64,000 nt of DNA from Reticulitermes speratus (Eukaryota; Arthropoda; Insecta; Blattodea; Rhinotermitidae): contig JAJKFL010000002.1 of assembly GCA_021186555.1 (NCBI GenBank), forward strand, positions 27,010,001-27,074,000, in the 5' to 3' direction. The translations under genes and the position numbers were made by a program. Shown here piece after piece: positions 11,451 through 23,420 of this stretch (positions within the stretch are counted from its first letter, which is position 1; every line of letters starts with the position of its first letter). The notes under the pieces are model-generated. The model was not told where the DNA came from, did no database searches, and saw nothing but the letters and a program-made list of their open reading frames with translations.

Positions 11451-12501
11451 CTCTGATACATAATGTTGTTCCTTTATTCCGTGACATTCAGACCTGCCCA
11501 AAACAATTGGCAACATTTTAGTTTCTCTTCGCTTTTGTCCGAAATGGATCATCCTACGAAAATATACGTAATGTAAAATGTAGAGGTCATTCATTAAGAT
11601 TACAGTTTTTGGCAGAAACGTACGTGATATGGAAAAGTCTGTGCATCGAAATTCAATGAAAAACAATTTTATAATCCTTTCAATAGCAAATGTTTGTTAT
11701 GACATTAGCTTCGGTTTAGTGTGTATGTGGATAAGCAATGAAATTACATCAAGGTCAACGGGTATGCGAAACCGCAAAATAACGCATTTTAAGAATATAT
11801 TGTACACTTCATTTGCGTAAGCCTTCCAACTCTTTTTAAGTTATGTAGTTTGTATGGTACCTTCGCAAAGTAGTCCGTCTTCGATTAGGGACTCACACCA
11901 ACTTGTTTTGATTTTTTCAGTCACCTACAAGATTGAAACAAACACGAACTGAGAAACGGAAAGTAAAATTCAAAAGGCAGTTTTAGAGGTGTCCATATGT
12001 CGCTCGTTTGAGCGCACCACATTCTTGTCCCCTTCCGTCATGTTGAATCTTGCAGCCAATTTCACCTCCTTTAAAACGTTTCGGTTGCTTACTGCCATAT
12101 ATTTACGCAGGCCTTGTGGTTTATTTTACACACATGACAGCATAAGGAAACGACTGTCGGGTAGCAAAGACTTACGTGGCATGTAGTGTAACTTTATGAA
12201 GGTCCAGAGAACGGCATAACGGACGGGCCTTGTCGAGGACTTCGTAATGAATTACGTTACGCGAGTCCGTGGAATTTTCTTTTATGATTCTGGTGATTTG
12301 CGTTCAAGCCTTGAGTTATGTAGTGAGAAGAACAATTCGATTTTGTTCTTTAATATCCGAGCTTTATTTCTGAAATTTATGGATCGGAAACCGTGTGAGC
12401 AATTAAAGAATTGTCAGACGACGCTTATGGCCTGATTTATATGACTTCTCAGTTACGCGCAGGTGACTTCGTGATGTATTGTCTTTTGTTTAGAGGAGGG
12501 T
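11451..12501. other. unannotated stretch
   Basis: No recognised gene or repeat. Several 60-65-codon frames, none with a motif. Confidence 0.35.
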
Positions 12502-12514
12502 AAATTTGCCCCTG

Positions 12515-12938
12515 GTAATGACCGTGAGAGAATAAAAATGGCTGTTAAGATGGGAAAGGAAAATCTTAAGAAAGATATTTGGAGCAACGAACGATAAAGA
12601 TGGTTGGAGAATGAGGACAAATATAGAGATACAAGAATTGTTCAAACAACCAGATATAGTTATGACAATTAAGAAGGGGAGAATAAGGTGGGCAGGTCAT
12701 GTCCAGAGAATGCCGGAAACAAGGAGTGTTAAGAAAGTTTTTTTAGGAAAACCTGATGGGAGAAGGAGAAGAGATAGACCCAGGAAAAGATGGCTAGATG
12801 ACTTAGAGGAGGACCTCAGAAAGCTAGGAGTCAGAGGATGGAGAAGGAAGGTTGAGGACCGAGAGGAATGGAGGCATGTGGTCAAGAAGACCGAGGCCCT
12901 ACATGGGCTGTAGCGCCGACCAGAAGAAGAAGAAGAAG
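12515..12938 (+). mobile_element. 5'-truncated LINE, RT carboxy-terminal tail, (GAA)n 3' end
   Basis: Non-LTR retrotransposon fragment. One frame is open from about 12545 to the stop at 12911-12913 and begins with the conserved ERKILRKIFGATND segment. It continues through RIRWAGHVQRMPE, GRRRRDRPRKRWLDDLEEDL and EREEWRHVV-like sequence (here DREEWRHVVKKTEALHGL). This is the C-terminal part of an endonuclease-reverse transcriptase ORF2; the catalytic domains are absent. The 3' end is a (GAA)n microsatellite tail. Flanks 12502-12514 and 12939-12951 match at 12 of 13 bases (ending TTGCCCCTG), a target duplication. The open frame and the TSD indicate a young insertion that was dead on arrival. Confidence 0.88.
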
Positions 12939-12951
12939 AAAATTGCCCCTG

Positions 12952-15550
12952 TAGTTAAACAGGGAAGCAGGTACACTTTCATCTAGTGGCAAGTTTGAGG
13001 ATGTATTTTGTAGCACCTTCATGGCTCGATACTGAAGCACATATTACGTATGATTATGTTACGAAGAGAAGCCTTAATTAATTAAGGATTTATGTAATGT
13101 TTTAAAATACAGTATCGGTCTCGCGTGTAATAGCGACGTTTTATTGCGAATGGTTTCATTCACATCCCGGGCGTTACAGTTACTGTAGTTTTATTGAACC
13201 TAATTTTAAAATAAAGTTTTGAAGTGCCGACCTGCCCATGTTGTTCCTCGTCCCGAGAATTTATTTTGCAAATGTTTATAGGTCTCGCGATCATTTTATC
13301 GTCATAATATTTGGCTGGAAGGGACTGTTGTTGTAATTTGGAAATGCTGGAAGTGAAACCTTTATACCGCTGAGGATCGAATGGTTGCTAAGCTGTTTAA
13401 CCTCACGTAGAACATACTATGTCTCTACTACAAAGAGCAGTCAGTTAATATTGTTGAGGGACATAATTGCCGTTGATTGTGAGGACTACACGGAACATTT
13501 AAATGCACTGTGTGGGGAAAATGCAGAGATTTTAAATATTATTGTAGGCGATTCGTATAGTTACACTACGCTTTAAAGTTTTAATTTTAACCAACAACTC
13601 ACGTTGCTGTTGCACTATCATGTTAGTCCCATGGAAAGTACACGTGTGGAACATTAGAGGGACACCATATCACCGCGTGTTTTGAAGTGCTAGTTGTGTA
13701 GTGTTTGCCAAGCGAGCGAGGTGTTCAACTTTTCATTTTATACGCTGTATCAACTGGACAACAAATGTCACGCAGTATAAAATGAAGAAGGAGACTCTTT
13801 TACAATTATTTTGTGCGCGAAAACCGGCCCCCCCCCCCCCCTGCTGTTACTGGGTATCTTTCCCTTCTCTCCCTCCTTTTTCTCTTCCATTTCGAGCTCT
13901 AATTAATTTCTGGCATGAATCATGGCCGCTACGCTAACGGGGAAGCCTGTTCATCTCATCTTTACGCAGAATTTATGGCGGATGGGAAAACACTAATATA
14001 AAAAGATTTATGACATTAAAAATACTGTCCCTCCGCCTATATTTTCTTTTAATTTTTCGGACTAACATGTCAGGATAAAGTATTCTGCGCCACAAGTTAT
14101 GGCAGTGTAAAACTTGTCTCCTGCTGCATGCATTTTCTATCAGGGAGTGAATTGTGAGCTTGTGAATGGGAATAATATATGTTTGTGTTCGTGTGGCTGT
14201 TGAATTTGACTGCTAACACAAAAGAGGCATACATATTTTGTTATCAGCATCAGTTACAAGCGTTGCTGCAGCCTTACAGTTGTGTATAGTGCCAAGGCTT
14301 TATTTTATCAATATTGTGACAGAAATTCTGGAATTGTGGAAAACACATTGCATATGCGTAATTCAATTTACGTACTTCAAGATCTTTATAATTTTGTGAA
14401 GAAGTTTGACTGTTTGACATATTTCATGCGTTGTTCTCTCACATGAATGTCGTAATGCGTCAGTTTCTTAAAAAACAGTAAATTATTCTGCCTCCCGCAG
14501 TATTTTACCAAATTCTTGACCATAACCTTATTTTCCCATGAAAATGTATGTGGTATACTGTATGTCTAGTTAAAATAAACTTTAAAATATTTTATGTACC
14601 ATTGGAAATATGATGTTCGAAATTTCAAGATAATTTTGGAAATGCCGTGATCAGAAAACCCCCTTGTATTATTCTGTGATGTGTTCTAACACACTGAGCC
14701 TTTTGCTACTCACATTATCTCGCCTGTCTTCTTGTTTCTGTTAATCACTAAAGTTAAACCTGAAAACCTAAGTGTAAAAGAACTGTTGTAACGCTTATGG
14801 CGCTGTAATGATTCAACGCAAAATCTAACGCGACAGTTCATTCCAGCACTATATCAAGTATGCCAGAGACTTTTTATTTGCTCTGGGCAAAAACGTATCT
14901 TTGCAGTTACCTTTAGCAGAATGTTTATGTCTGCTCTTCAAGGATCGATATTGTAGTCACTGTGCGTTGTATGGAGCCTACAAGTGGAAGGTGGATAGCG
15001 TACAAGATGTGATTGAACGTTACATCGTACAGATAACTAATTCCAGTGCAAGATTCTGTAATTGAACTGTGCTTCAACAGATGCAGAGTATTCTGTGAGA
15101 TTCGTATGCTCTCGTGTATGATAATCAAAAGGTCCAGTGAAAGTATTTACTTGGATGATATCTATTTTTTATTGGCCTGCTTTCCTCATATGAAAAATGT
15201 AGCTTTGTGCAGTCACTATGCAACCATGTGTTTGTGTATTTGCTCTCCTGTTAGGTTGTGTCATTGTGCTATTGGAAGACACCCCAAACTATTTTGGTTG
15301 GAGAGCTTAATGTAGTCCTGTATCGATGTATAATGATAGACGTTCGAAGTATATGCAAGTATAGTAAAAATAATTCTTCTGTAAAATGTGAAACATTAAT
15401 ATGGCGGAATGACGATGGATTATAAACATTTTTAACTACGAAATATTGTTTATACGTCAACATTGGCAGACATAGTGACTGTGTTAAACTTTGGGTAAAT
15501 GTAATGTAGATGCAGTCTAGACTTAAGTAATAAATTCTTCCCATAAAGGC
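12952..15550. other. unannotated stretch
   Basis: About 2.6 kb of AT-rich DNA with no recognised gene. A 14-base C-run lies at 13828-13841. Frames of up to 91 codons (for example minus 15269-15544) show no domain. Confidence 0.4.
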
Positions 15551-15559
15551 GATAATGAT

Positions 15560-15812
15560 TTTTTTTCAATGGCTCGACAGCCCCTTGGGGGCCTCGGGCG
15601 CCTCATTGTTCGAGGCTTCACGATCACATACTTTAGACACACCACACTCGGTAGGACTCCTTTGGACGAGGTACCAGCTTGTCGCAGAGACCTCTACCTG
15701 GCAACACACAACACTCACAGGAGACAGACATCCATGCCCTAGGCGGGATTCGAACCCACAATCCCAGTAAGCGAGCGACCGCAGACCCATGCCTTAGACC
15801 GCGCGCGGCGGT
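15560..15812 (-). mobile_element. SINE family B copy with 9-bp TSD
   Basis: Same family and orientation as 11114-11374. GATAATGAT at 15551-15559 is repeated at 15813-15821, a perfect target duplication. The tRNA head is truncated: the sequence stops inside the GCGCGGCCACTGGGATCG block and the outermost bases are missing. The left end is the usual T-run (antisense A-tail). The B box, seen as GGGATTCGAACCC, is intact. Confidence 0.92.
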
Positions 15813-15881
15813 GATAATGATACAGTAATAATAATATGATGATGACAGACAAAAACCTAACATGTGTGCAGTTGGAAGCAG

Positions 15882-15955
15882 TAAGATTAGTGCTTCGAAC
15901 AGGAATCGATCCTGTGACAATTTACGCATAAGCCCAGCGCGCTAGCCCATGAGTC
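15882..15955 (-). repeat. tRNA-like head of an unclassified SINE
   Basis: Read on the minus strand, a tRNA-like segment has an A-box-like ATGGGCTAGCGCGCTGGGC and a B box GGATCGATTCC. The acceptor arms do not pair and the anticodon arm is irregular, so a functional tRNA gene is unlikely. It probably represents another tRNA-derived SINE or a worn pseudogene; no body or tail could be delimited. Confidence 0.4.
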
Positions 15956-16476
15956 AAACAGCATTTTAGTTTTGGGCGACAAGCGTACACAGTGTTAGTA
16001 GTACGATATTTACCTTTACCTCTACCTTTTACACACGATGTGTCAGGCTGATGGTCCGTGTGATGGGATAGTGTGGCGTGCTGCATGTGTTCTTTCCTGA
16101 ATTCCCTCCTCATCCATGTAATTTCCAAAGCATGTCGTCATACATGGCAAAGTCGTAAGGCTTTTGTTGTTGTCAATAAAAGTACGCAAGGTTTGGGTAA
16201 GTGTAATTCTTGCTGTCCGTATGGGTGCTGAAGTACTGTGACTTAATTGTGGCCGGAGATACAAAACATAAAGTTATTTAGAGCTTTTGTATACTGTAGG
16301 AGACTGGACGAAAAAGAGAATCGGTAAAAGTGCATGACTATGGGATTTATAGATTATTCTGTTCGCATAAATTTGTAAGGGCAGTTAACTAGAGACATGT
16401 AGCACGCGTGGAGGACATGAACATATGCAGTATACTGGGTAGGAAATCTGCCGTGTATGAGGCTACGTGGCAGACA

Positions 16477-16571
16477 TGTATGTATGTATGTATGTATGTG
16501 TCTGTGTATGTATGTTTGTATGTATGTGTCTGTGTATGCATGTATGTTTGTATGTATGCATGTAATGTATG
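16477..16571 (+). repeat. TGTA tetranucleotide microsatellite
   Basis: Tandem TGTA units with interspersed TGTC and TGTT variants. The 64- and 65-codon frames here (repetitive Tyr-Val-Cys or Thr-His-Tyr) are microsatellite artefacts. Confidence 0.9.
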
Positions 16572-16775
16572 TTTACTGGTCACAGAAGATGTGGTTGTGA
16601 ATTAATGTAGCTCAGGGCAGACATCAATGGCGGACTTTGGTCGTTCGAAGCATCAATTTCATTATAACAGGGCATTTCTCTGACATTTGTGTGAAGACAT
16701 TCTGTGTTTCAGGGAGTGCGTTATAATGTTTCCAGTGACCTACAGATTACATTCATAGGACTGAATGAGTTACGG

Positions 16776-17036
16776 TCGATCCCGGTGGCCGCGCTGTCTA
16801 AAGCGTGGGTCTGCGGTCGCTCGCTGCTGGGATTGCGGGTTCGAATCCCGCCGGGGGTATGGATGTTTGTCTCTTGTAATTGTTGTTTTGTCAGGTAGAG
16901 GTCTCTAAGACGAGCCGATCCCTTGTCCAGAGCAGTCCTACCTAGAATGTGTATGTCATTGAGTGTGATCAAGGGCAACAATAACCTCTACACCTACAAT
17001 GTGTAGGTAGACAGAGGTCAAGACTAAGAAAGAAAG
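16776..17036 (+). mobile_element. SINE family B copy with 9-bp TSD
   Basis: Plus-strand copy. GAGTTACGG at 16767-16775 recurs at 17037-17045. The head reads CGATCCCGGTGGCCGCGCTG, and the B box GGGTTCGAATCCCGCC is perfect. The body follows the family to about 16965. It then has a different ending (a short palindromic ACATTGTAGGTGTAG-type block and an A-rich AAGAAAGAAAG end) instead of the usual family 3' block, so this is a tail variant. Confidence 0.88.
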
Positions 17037-17045
17037 GAGTTACGG

Positions 17046-17934
17046 GCATATGTAAAAGATTTTGTTTCTTTCAGTGACATCGTAGTGTGTGAGGTGCGTA
17101 TTTGTCTTGTCACTTTCACTCTTGACTTTCACTTCGGCTTGTTAGCAAGTAATGATTTCTACTTTCTGTCTGTCCTCCCCTCCCCGTCCCCGATCATGCG
17201 TCTGCACCCACAAAATATGCACCCGAAGGATACTTAACCCCTGTCACGACCATGAACAACAGCGACTGATTTGCACGTACGTTACGTAATGTGTCGTATG
17301 GAAGAGCACGTTAGTTGTCGTTGGTGATAGTGTTTGACTTGTAAGTGAATCTTTGACAAATGATGCGATTTATTTTGGTTTGTGATTGATCGTAGGTTAA
17401 AGCATGGGTTACCTCGTCAATAGCAGAGATTGGACCATCAGCATTAATTATTCCTAGACCGTCCACCGTAGGCTAATATGTAATTGTCATGAGTGATTTT
17501 AGATTTTCAGTTTGGTTTTTTCTTAAATATTTCTTTTTTATTAAAAGATGTACTGCCTTGCCTGAAGTGATGTCCGATCATAAAAATAACGTGTTTTGAA
17601 TAATATAGCACACATCGGTTTGTTGCGTTACTCGGGTTGATTACAGTGTAGTCTGTGACAGTATTCTCTATGATAAGAAGACACAGGTTCATTCATTCGT
17701 TACGTAGTGTGTCTTGCGATAGGTTCACAATAAAAAGTCTGGAAGATGCCTGAATTAAATTATAAATGTTTAACTGACCATTCATTTGTAAGTTATATTT
17801 TATTGCCCGTTGGCCACCTAGAAACTATTAACTATTCTTGGAACTGTGTATTTATCTTTCGTTTTTACACATTTCACACGTAATTTGCATGAAAGAATGT
17901 TTTTGTTGGTATTCAATGATTACTTCCACGACAT
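17046..17934. other. unannotated stretch
   Basis: No recognised gene or repeat. Confidence 0.35.
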
Positions 17935-17948
17935 TAAAAAATGGTAAT

Positions 17949-18109
17949 AGGTAAAGGTAAAGTTCTCCCTAGAACAGGCCACGAAGGCCCAGAGGGGGAG
18001 TAGAGGTATAGCTCTACTCTTTCTTTAACCTCTGCGCTAGATGAGGGTGGGTGGTCAACTCCACGCCCCGGCCGCTTTACCCCCGGGAAAGAGACCCGGT
18101 ACCCATTGT
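17949..18109 (-). mobile_element. SINE family C, body-only copy
   Basis: Minus-strand 3' half of family C. It starts at the left with the antisense tail AAAGGTAAAG, then 'ctagaacaggcc', the pyrimidine-rich block and the central domain (GCCGCTTTACCCCCGGGAAA), ending at the ACCCATTGTA position without a tRNA head. Flanks 17935-17948 and about 18110-18124 (both AAAAAATG-TAATA-like) look like an imperfect target duplication. Confidence 0.8.
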
Positions 18110-18285
18110 AAAAAAAATGCTAATAAAACGTATAAATAGCATTTTATTAGTCAGTACTAAAGGGATCTTACGATTATATATAGCACGCAGGGCTGCTTTG
18201 TTATTGGATCTGTTCCTACGCAGATGACTTCTATAAGAGCTGTTCTCAGTCACTGGTATTGTCCATCTGGGGAAGTGCCTGCTCG

Positions 18286-18383
18286 GTTGGATTGTGTAAC
18301 TTTTCCGTTTACGTCCGTTAGAAGAGGTTGTTAAGTTGGATCATGTAACTTGTCCGTTTACGTCCGTTAGAAGAGGTTGTTTT
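18286..18383 (+). repeat. 49-bp tandem duplication
   Basis: Two adjacent copies starting at 18286 and 18335. They share CGTTTACGTCCGTTAGAAGA and GGTTGTT; a few differences lie in the first 20 bases. Simple local duplication. Confidence 0.85.
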
Positions 18384-19100
18384 GTGCAGATTACGCTGTT
18401 GTTTTGAACTCGAAGTAACTGAATTTATGTTTGGTATAAATGCCACGTTGAAAGTTTGTAACTTCTCTGAGCTTTTTTGTAATTGGAGGCAGAATTATTC
18501 TTTGCGGAGTCCAGACATGCAATGTTACATATGACAGATTTATATACACACATATGCATAGACGTATGCAGTCATTTATTCAATAAATATTCATTCTTTG
18601 TTTGTTGGTTAGTTAGTTTGTGTCGTAATTGTCGTCAGTGCAGGACTTTTTTGCACGTGTAGTTTCGCACTGCATTTCGTCTTTACTACGGCGCAATGCA
18701 GAATTAACATTAGATGGGATTCTGCATGACGCTGTATAAGACCTTGACAAACCAGAATTAGAACAAATTAAAAATGGCAGATATGGTATTACCTAAATCA
18801 TCATGTTTCTATAATTTAGAATGTATATATTCTCTCTCTTTATATTTTTTTTCTTTCATCTAATTCCCACTTGTCCGATCACAATGGAGAATGGAATTTA
18901 AATAATAGCTTTGGAACGGTTTAGAAAATTAACGTAATTGGTGGGAGGGTTGAGGTAGAACGAATTGCGGCCATTTGCTCAACAGTCGTGACTCGTCGTA
19001 CAGTGTGCTTCATAAGCACTGCAACACGTTATGGGCTTTTTCCGCGTGGTATCGTTGCTCGGACCTTTCCTATTGATCTGACCGACGACTCTTGTAAGGT
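18384..19100. other. unannotated stretch
   Basis: No recognised gene or repeat. It leads directly into the 88-bp minisatellite. Confidence 0.35.
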
Positions 19101-19802
19101 GACACGTTCCAGAGAGAAGTGGTGGTACTCTTTGTGTTACTAGAATTATCAGCACCATGCTAGTTCTCCCAGAGCGTAGTTACTAATTGACACGTTCCAG
19201 AGAGAAGTGGTGGTACTCTTTGTGTTACTAGAATTATCAGCACCATGCTAGTTCTCCCAGAGCGTAGTTACTAATTGACACGTTCCAGAGAGAAGTGGTG
19301 GTACTCTTTGTGTTACTAGAATTATCAGCACCATGCTAGTTCTCCCAGAGCGTAGTTACTAATTGACACGTTCCAGAGAGAAGTGGTGGTACTCTTGTGT
19401 TACTAGAATTATCAGCACCATGCTAGTTCTCCCAGAGCGTAGTTACTAATTGACACGTTCCAGAGAGAAGTGGTGGTACTCTTTGTGTTACTAGAATTAT
19501 CAGCACCATGCTAGTTCTCCCAGAGCGTAGTTACTAATTGACACGTTCCAGAGAGAAGTGGTGGTACTCTTTGTGTTACTAGAATTATCAGCACCATGCT
19601 AGTTCTCCCAGAGCGTAGTTACTAATTGACACGTTCCAGAGAGAAGTGGTGGTACTCTTTGTGTTACTAGAATTATCAGCACCATGCTAGTTCTCCAGAG
19701 CGTAGTTACTAATTGACACGTTCCAGAGAGAAGTGGTGGTACTCTTTGTGTTACTAGAATTATCAGCACCCTGCTAGTTCTCCCAGAGCGTAGTTACTAA
19801 TT
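19101..19802 (+). repeat. 88-bp minisatellite, 8 units
   Basis: Units start at 19101, 19189, 19277, 19365, 19452, 19540, 19628 and 19715 and end at 19802. Each opens with GACACGTTCCAGAGAGAAGT and closes with GCGTAGTTACTAATT. Six units are 88 bp and two are 87 bp, each of the short ones lacking one base; a single substitution marks the last unit. The near identity points to very recent expansion or homogenisation. The unit length is not a multiple of three and no frame runs through the array. Confidence 0.97.
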
Positions 19803-20946
19803 GAAGCCTTGCGTAAGCAGATGATCGCCTTTATACTCTTACAATTCCGAAATAACACATAAGTGAATATTTATAATAATTGAAATTAAATGTACATTAA
19901 CTACTGGCTCCGGCTACCGAGGGAATAATTTTATATTAATTAACAATAAAAGTGTAGTTTGCTAAATTTACTATCGTTGAGGATAAACAATATTTAGACG
20001 TCATCAATCGTGGAAATTATTTTGTAAGTATAGGCTCTTCCTTAAAGTAGTTACGTGGCTACAGGTAACGTGTGTCATTTTCGTATAACATTACTCTAAA
20101 ATGTATGTATTAATATATTATATATCTCCATTTATCAGTCTTATGATTAATATGGTAATCTGTTAGTAGGACTTTTGTTTAATATAAACACGAATGTTCT
20201 ATTTGAAACTGACTCGAGTAGTGTAATGGTTGCGCTCTAGAATTACATCCGCAGGATGTTGTTTCATGTGTTTTCTGGGTTACCACTTATTCAGGATGAG
20301 GCTTTTCGCGATTTTCATCAGTCTGTCTTGACGAATGCCCGAATGTTGCCGTAAAATAGGCCACGACATCCTTTGAGATCATTTGCTGCTCACCATTCAT
20401 GGGTATGTTTAAGTCTGATATGACGGTGCATTGCCTGTGCAGTCGACAGAGTGCCTTAAAGAACTTAAGAACCAATCGTGTTCCGAGGACGTGGGCTGCG
20501 AAGTGTCCGTAACCAGTGGTCAGATTGTGAACGATGCTGAAGTTTGCAGAATGTACTACATTGATGGCGGGTGGAAAAAAGATGTTTAATGTTGCAAATG
20601 TTGTAGCCGAACATTGAGTTCGATCCTCTGTCGATTCCTCTACGTTAGGAATATGGAAACATTTGTGTGTGTGTCCAACCTCAGCCTGAGGAAGGACCCT
20701 CTGACCCTCCGACCTTCTAGTTTCGCTCTACGATATTGGTGGAGGGACAGAGGGCAACAAGAAAAGGGAGTGAGGTTGGTGACAGAGGGGGGGGGGGGGG
20801 GGGGAGTAGAATGAAAGTCTGACGAAGACCCGGAGACCGGCAACTGTCGGTTTTTAGAAAAAGAAGTCTGCGGATCCATGTTGTAGCCGGCTGTGGTCTA
20901 TGTATTGATGTGACTAAATAAAGGTGTGTACCCCAACTAAGGTAAT
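19803..20946. other. unannotated stretch
   Basis: No gene recognised. An 18-base G-run lies at 20787-20804. A weak tRNA-like segment near 20215-20280 (GTAGTGTAATGGTTGCGCTC) lacks a usable B box. Confidence 0.35.
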
Positions 20947-21554
20947 GAGAATCTCAAGGCAACCATCCCCAATGAAAATTATGTTAGATCGAAAACAATT
21001 GGAGAATGTGGAATACTTCAATTAGTTAGGCAGCATGATAACAAATGATGCAAGGTGTACACGTGAAATTAAATCCAGAATTGCCATGGCAGCATTCAAC
21101 AAGAAGAAGAATCTTTTCACCAGCAAACTGGACTTAAATTTAAGGAAGAAACTAGTAAAGTGCTACATTTGGAGCATAGCTTTGTATGGTGCTGAAACTT
21201 GGACACTACGGAAAGTAGATCAGAAGTATCTGGAAAGTTTTGAAATGTGGTGCTGGAGAAGAATGGAGATCAGTTGGACCGATCGCGTGAGAAATGAAGA
21301 AGTATTACACAGAGTCAAGGAGGATAGGAATATCCTGCATACAATAAAAAGAAGAAAGGCTAACTGGATTGGTCACATCTTGCGTAGAAACTGCCTTCTA
21401 AAACACGTGATTGAAGACGTAAGCAGCTACTGGATGACCTTAAGGAAAAGAGAAGATACTGGAAATTGAAAGAGGAAGCACTAGATTGCACTCAATGGAG
21501 AACTCGCTTTGGAAGAGACTACGGACCTGTCGGAAGACAGACTACAGAATGAAT
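20947..21554 (+). mobile_element. 5'-truncated LINE, reverse-transcriptase C-terminal part, copy 1
   Basis: The frame at 21035-21469 encodes the post-catalytic part of a non-LTR reverse transcriptase. It includes TREIKSRIAMAAFNKKK, LRKKLVKCYIWSIALYGAET, WTLRKVDQKYLESFEMWCWR and KANWIGHILRRNCLLKHVIE. This is the thumb and C-terminal region typical of RTE/CR1-type ORF2; the catalytic motif is missing. Upstream, the same reading continues with MKIMLDRKQLENVEYF interrupted by one stop. Relative to the 34.6-kb copy, a segment is deleted after HVIE, which shifts the frame. Both copies end in GACTACAGAATGAATGACC. Flanks near 20930-20946 and 21555-21572 (CCCCAACTAAGGTAAT versus CCCCAATCTAAAGTAAT) may be a worn target duplication. 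Confidence 0.85.
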
Positions 21555-21572
21555 GACCCCAATCTAAAGTAA

Positions 21573-22169
21573 TTTATCTCGGCGTTGAGGGTGCTAGTGA
21601 GACCAGTAACGGATAGCGACAGTGCTTTATATTTATGGCATGAAAATGATGGATATAATTGTGCAACTAATTGCACAGAAACATGAAATTTGCTACTAAA
21701 CAGTTTCAACAAAATTGCACTTGAAATCCCACAGCCTTCTTCGCTGTCGAGCGGTTTACACCCCGAATTCGGAAGGTTTCAGCTACAAACACGGAGGCCG
21801 CCTATCCTGACAGTTTTTCGTGGTATTTATCAGTACTTCCAGGCAAATTTTATGATATGACCTCATATGATGCCATAACCGCTTTCTTTCACGCGCTTTC
21901 CAATTCGTCATGTGAGGTATCGGCAGGTTGCATAAACTACAAGCAAATTTAAATCCCACATGATTCTACCCATTACCTATCTAACCTAGATCGTCTGATT
22001 GGAAACAGTAGAGTAAAAAGGGGAAGAACCGAACATGAAATCGAGGATCGTGAAACGTATGTACGAGGCATGTTCTACAGATAAGGTTCCATAGCCTGTA
22101 ACTTGTTTCTTAATCAAACATGTTGTTATTCGCTAGGAGGTAGCACTTCTAGTGGGTGCGACATGTAAC
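21573..22169. other. unannotated stretch
   Basis: No recognised gene or repeat between a LINE and a mariner fragment. Confidence 0.35.
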
Positions 22170-22626
22170 AGATGGCGCAAGTCAGTCAGATACGTGTTGT
22201 TCAGGTGATAAGTTGATGTGCAATACAACGACATTGGAAACTTCGTCTCGCGAAGGGGTTCTTAGGTGTGATTCGGTTTTTGTGGCCGAAATATGTTTCC
22301 CTCATCGAAATTCACCGCCAGTTGATAGAGGTGTACGTGGATGGAGTAATGAGAGTGCAGCATATCGAAAGGTGCCGAGAGTTCGAAAATGGCCGAACGG
22401 ACATCCATGATAATCACACCAGTCAGCGCAGGATATCAACGACGGAGCTTATTTTGGAAAACCGACGAGTCACAATTCGAGATTTATCCGCTGCATTAGA
22501 GTTGTCTGTCCGAACTGTACACAATGTTGCCCATGAATGTAAGAGCCCGCTGTCAACGGTGACGGAATTTTCAAACTCGTCAGAGGGGACAAAATGCATC
22601 CATGTACTCTGGTATTATGCTGTAAA
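22170..22626 (+). pseudogene. mariner-family transposase, N-terminal fragment
   Basis: The 120-codon frame at 22268-22630 contains EIHRQLIEVYVDGVMRVQHI, CREFENGRTDIHD, TELILENRRVTIRDLSAALE and LSVRTVHNVAHE. This is the double helix-turn-helix DNA-binding region of Tc1/mariner (SETMAR-like) transposases, which in intact members binds the terminal inverted repeats. Family proteins are about 340 residues with a DD34D catalytic domain; here only the first third is present. Homology stops after NVAHE and no catalytic aspartates are visible. A short internal deletion removes the usual segment between DNHTSQRRISTT and TELILE. No terminal inverted repeats were found. It is a dead fragment, and the upstream frame at 22156 is an overlap. 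Confidence 0.85.
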
Positions 22627-22710
22627 ATAATACCTCAGTCGAATATATGAGTTCCTTTCAACGTTGTAGTGATTTCTCATTTAATAGCTTAGGGAACGTC
22701 CTTCGTAATC

Positions 22711-22997
22711 GGGGCACGCGGTGGCGCAGTTGGTTGAGGTCGCGGGTTTGATTCCCGATGGTGTCACTGGAATTTTTCATTGACATAATCCTTTCGGTCG
22801 CACTATGGCCCTGGGGTCGACTCAGCCTCTAACAGAAATAAGTACCAGGAATATTTCCTGGGGTGTAAAGGCGGCCGGTGCGTAGGGCTGCAACCTTACC
22901 ACTTTCATGTGTCGATTATTCAGAAATCTGGGAGCCTCAACCTCCTGGAACCCTAAGGGCCTGTCCAGGCCTGTAATGGGATTCCTTTACCTTTACC
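22711..22997 (+). mobile_element. SINE family A copy with 10-bp TSD and deleted anticodon region
   Basis: CTTCGTAATC at 22701-22710 recurs at 22998-23007. The head has the A box (TGGCGCAGTTGGTTGAGG) joined directly to the B-box arm (GGGTTTGATTCCCG). About two dozen bases of anticodon-domain sequence, seen in the 9624 copy, are missing. Body, central domain and TTTACCTTTACC tail are complete. The perfect TSD indicates relatively recent insertion. Confidence 0.93.
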
Positions 22998-23189
22998 TTC
23001 GTAATCACTTGTAATCCTTGACTTGAAAGACAGTCTTTAATCTCTTACGTTGCTGGCGCACTAACCGAAATCAGTCCAGGCCTGTCAAGTCGAATCATTT
23101 ATGACCTAGTAAGATGTTGCGAATGTAAACCCTCTGCTTCACTCGACATCAACGTTACTCGACCCATGCAATGTGACGAAGGTCGAAGG

Positions 23190-23420
23190 TATAACTGTGC
23201 CAGAGCTGAGGCTATTAGTCCCCGGTTTCTCGCCGCCGAGGTCCCACATTCAATCCCAGGATAATCTGTTTGGTGTTTGTCGTGCACGGAATGGCAAGGA
23301 TATAGGTTTTCCTCCGAGTAGTTCGGTTTTCCGCTGTCTGTTATCACTCCCCCGTTCCTCCATATTTATTTATATATCATCTGGGGGATGGACAATGGAC
23401 CCATTAGCGGCCTCAGCGCT
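23190..23420 (+). mobile_element. probable tRNA-derived SINE (family D)
   Basis: Contains CTCGCCGCCGAGGTCCCACA followed by TTCAATCCCAGGATAA, a degenerate B box, and then GGTGTTTGTCGTGCACGGAA and a 'ggttttcctccgagtagttcggttttcc' block, which recalls insect SINE bodies. The ends are not defined and there is no target duplication. It could also be another tRNA-related repeat. Confidence 0.5.

Noticed and set aside
11071-11666. 117- and 132-codon frames near 11.3 kb
   Set aside because: They are translations of the family B SINE. The same peptide wording (for example GRTPLDEGPARRRDLYLT) recurs at every B copy.
16408-16605. Tyr-Val-Cys repeat peptide
   Set aside because: Translation of the TGTA microsatellite.
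20215-20280. tRNA gene near GTAGTGTAATGGTTGCG
   Set aside because: The A-box-like start is convincing, but there is no B box and no acceptor pairing.
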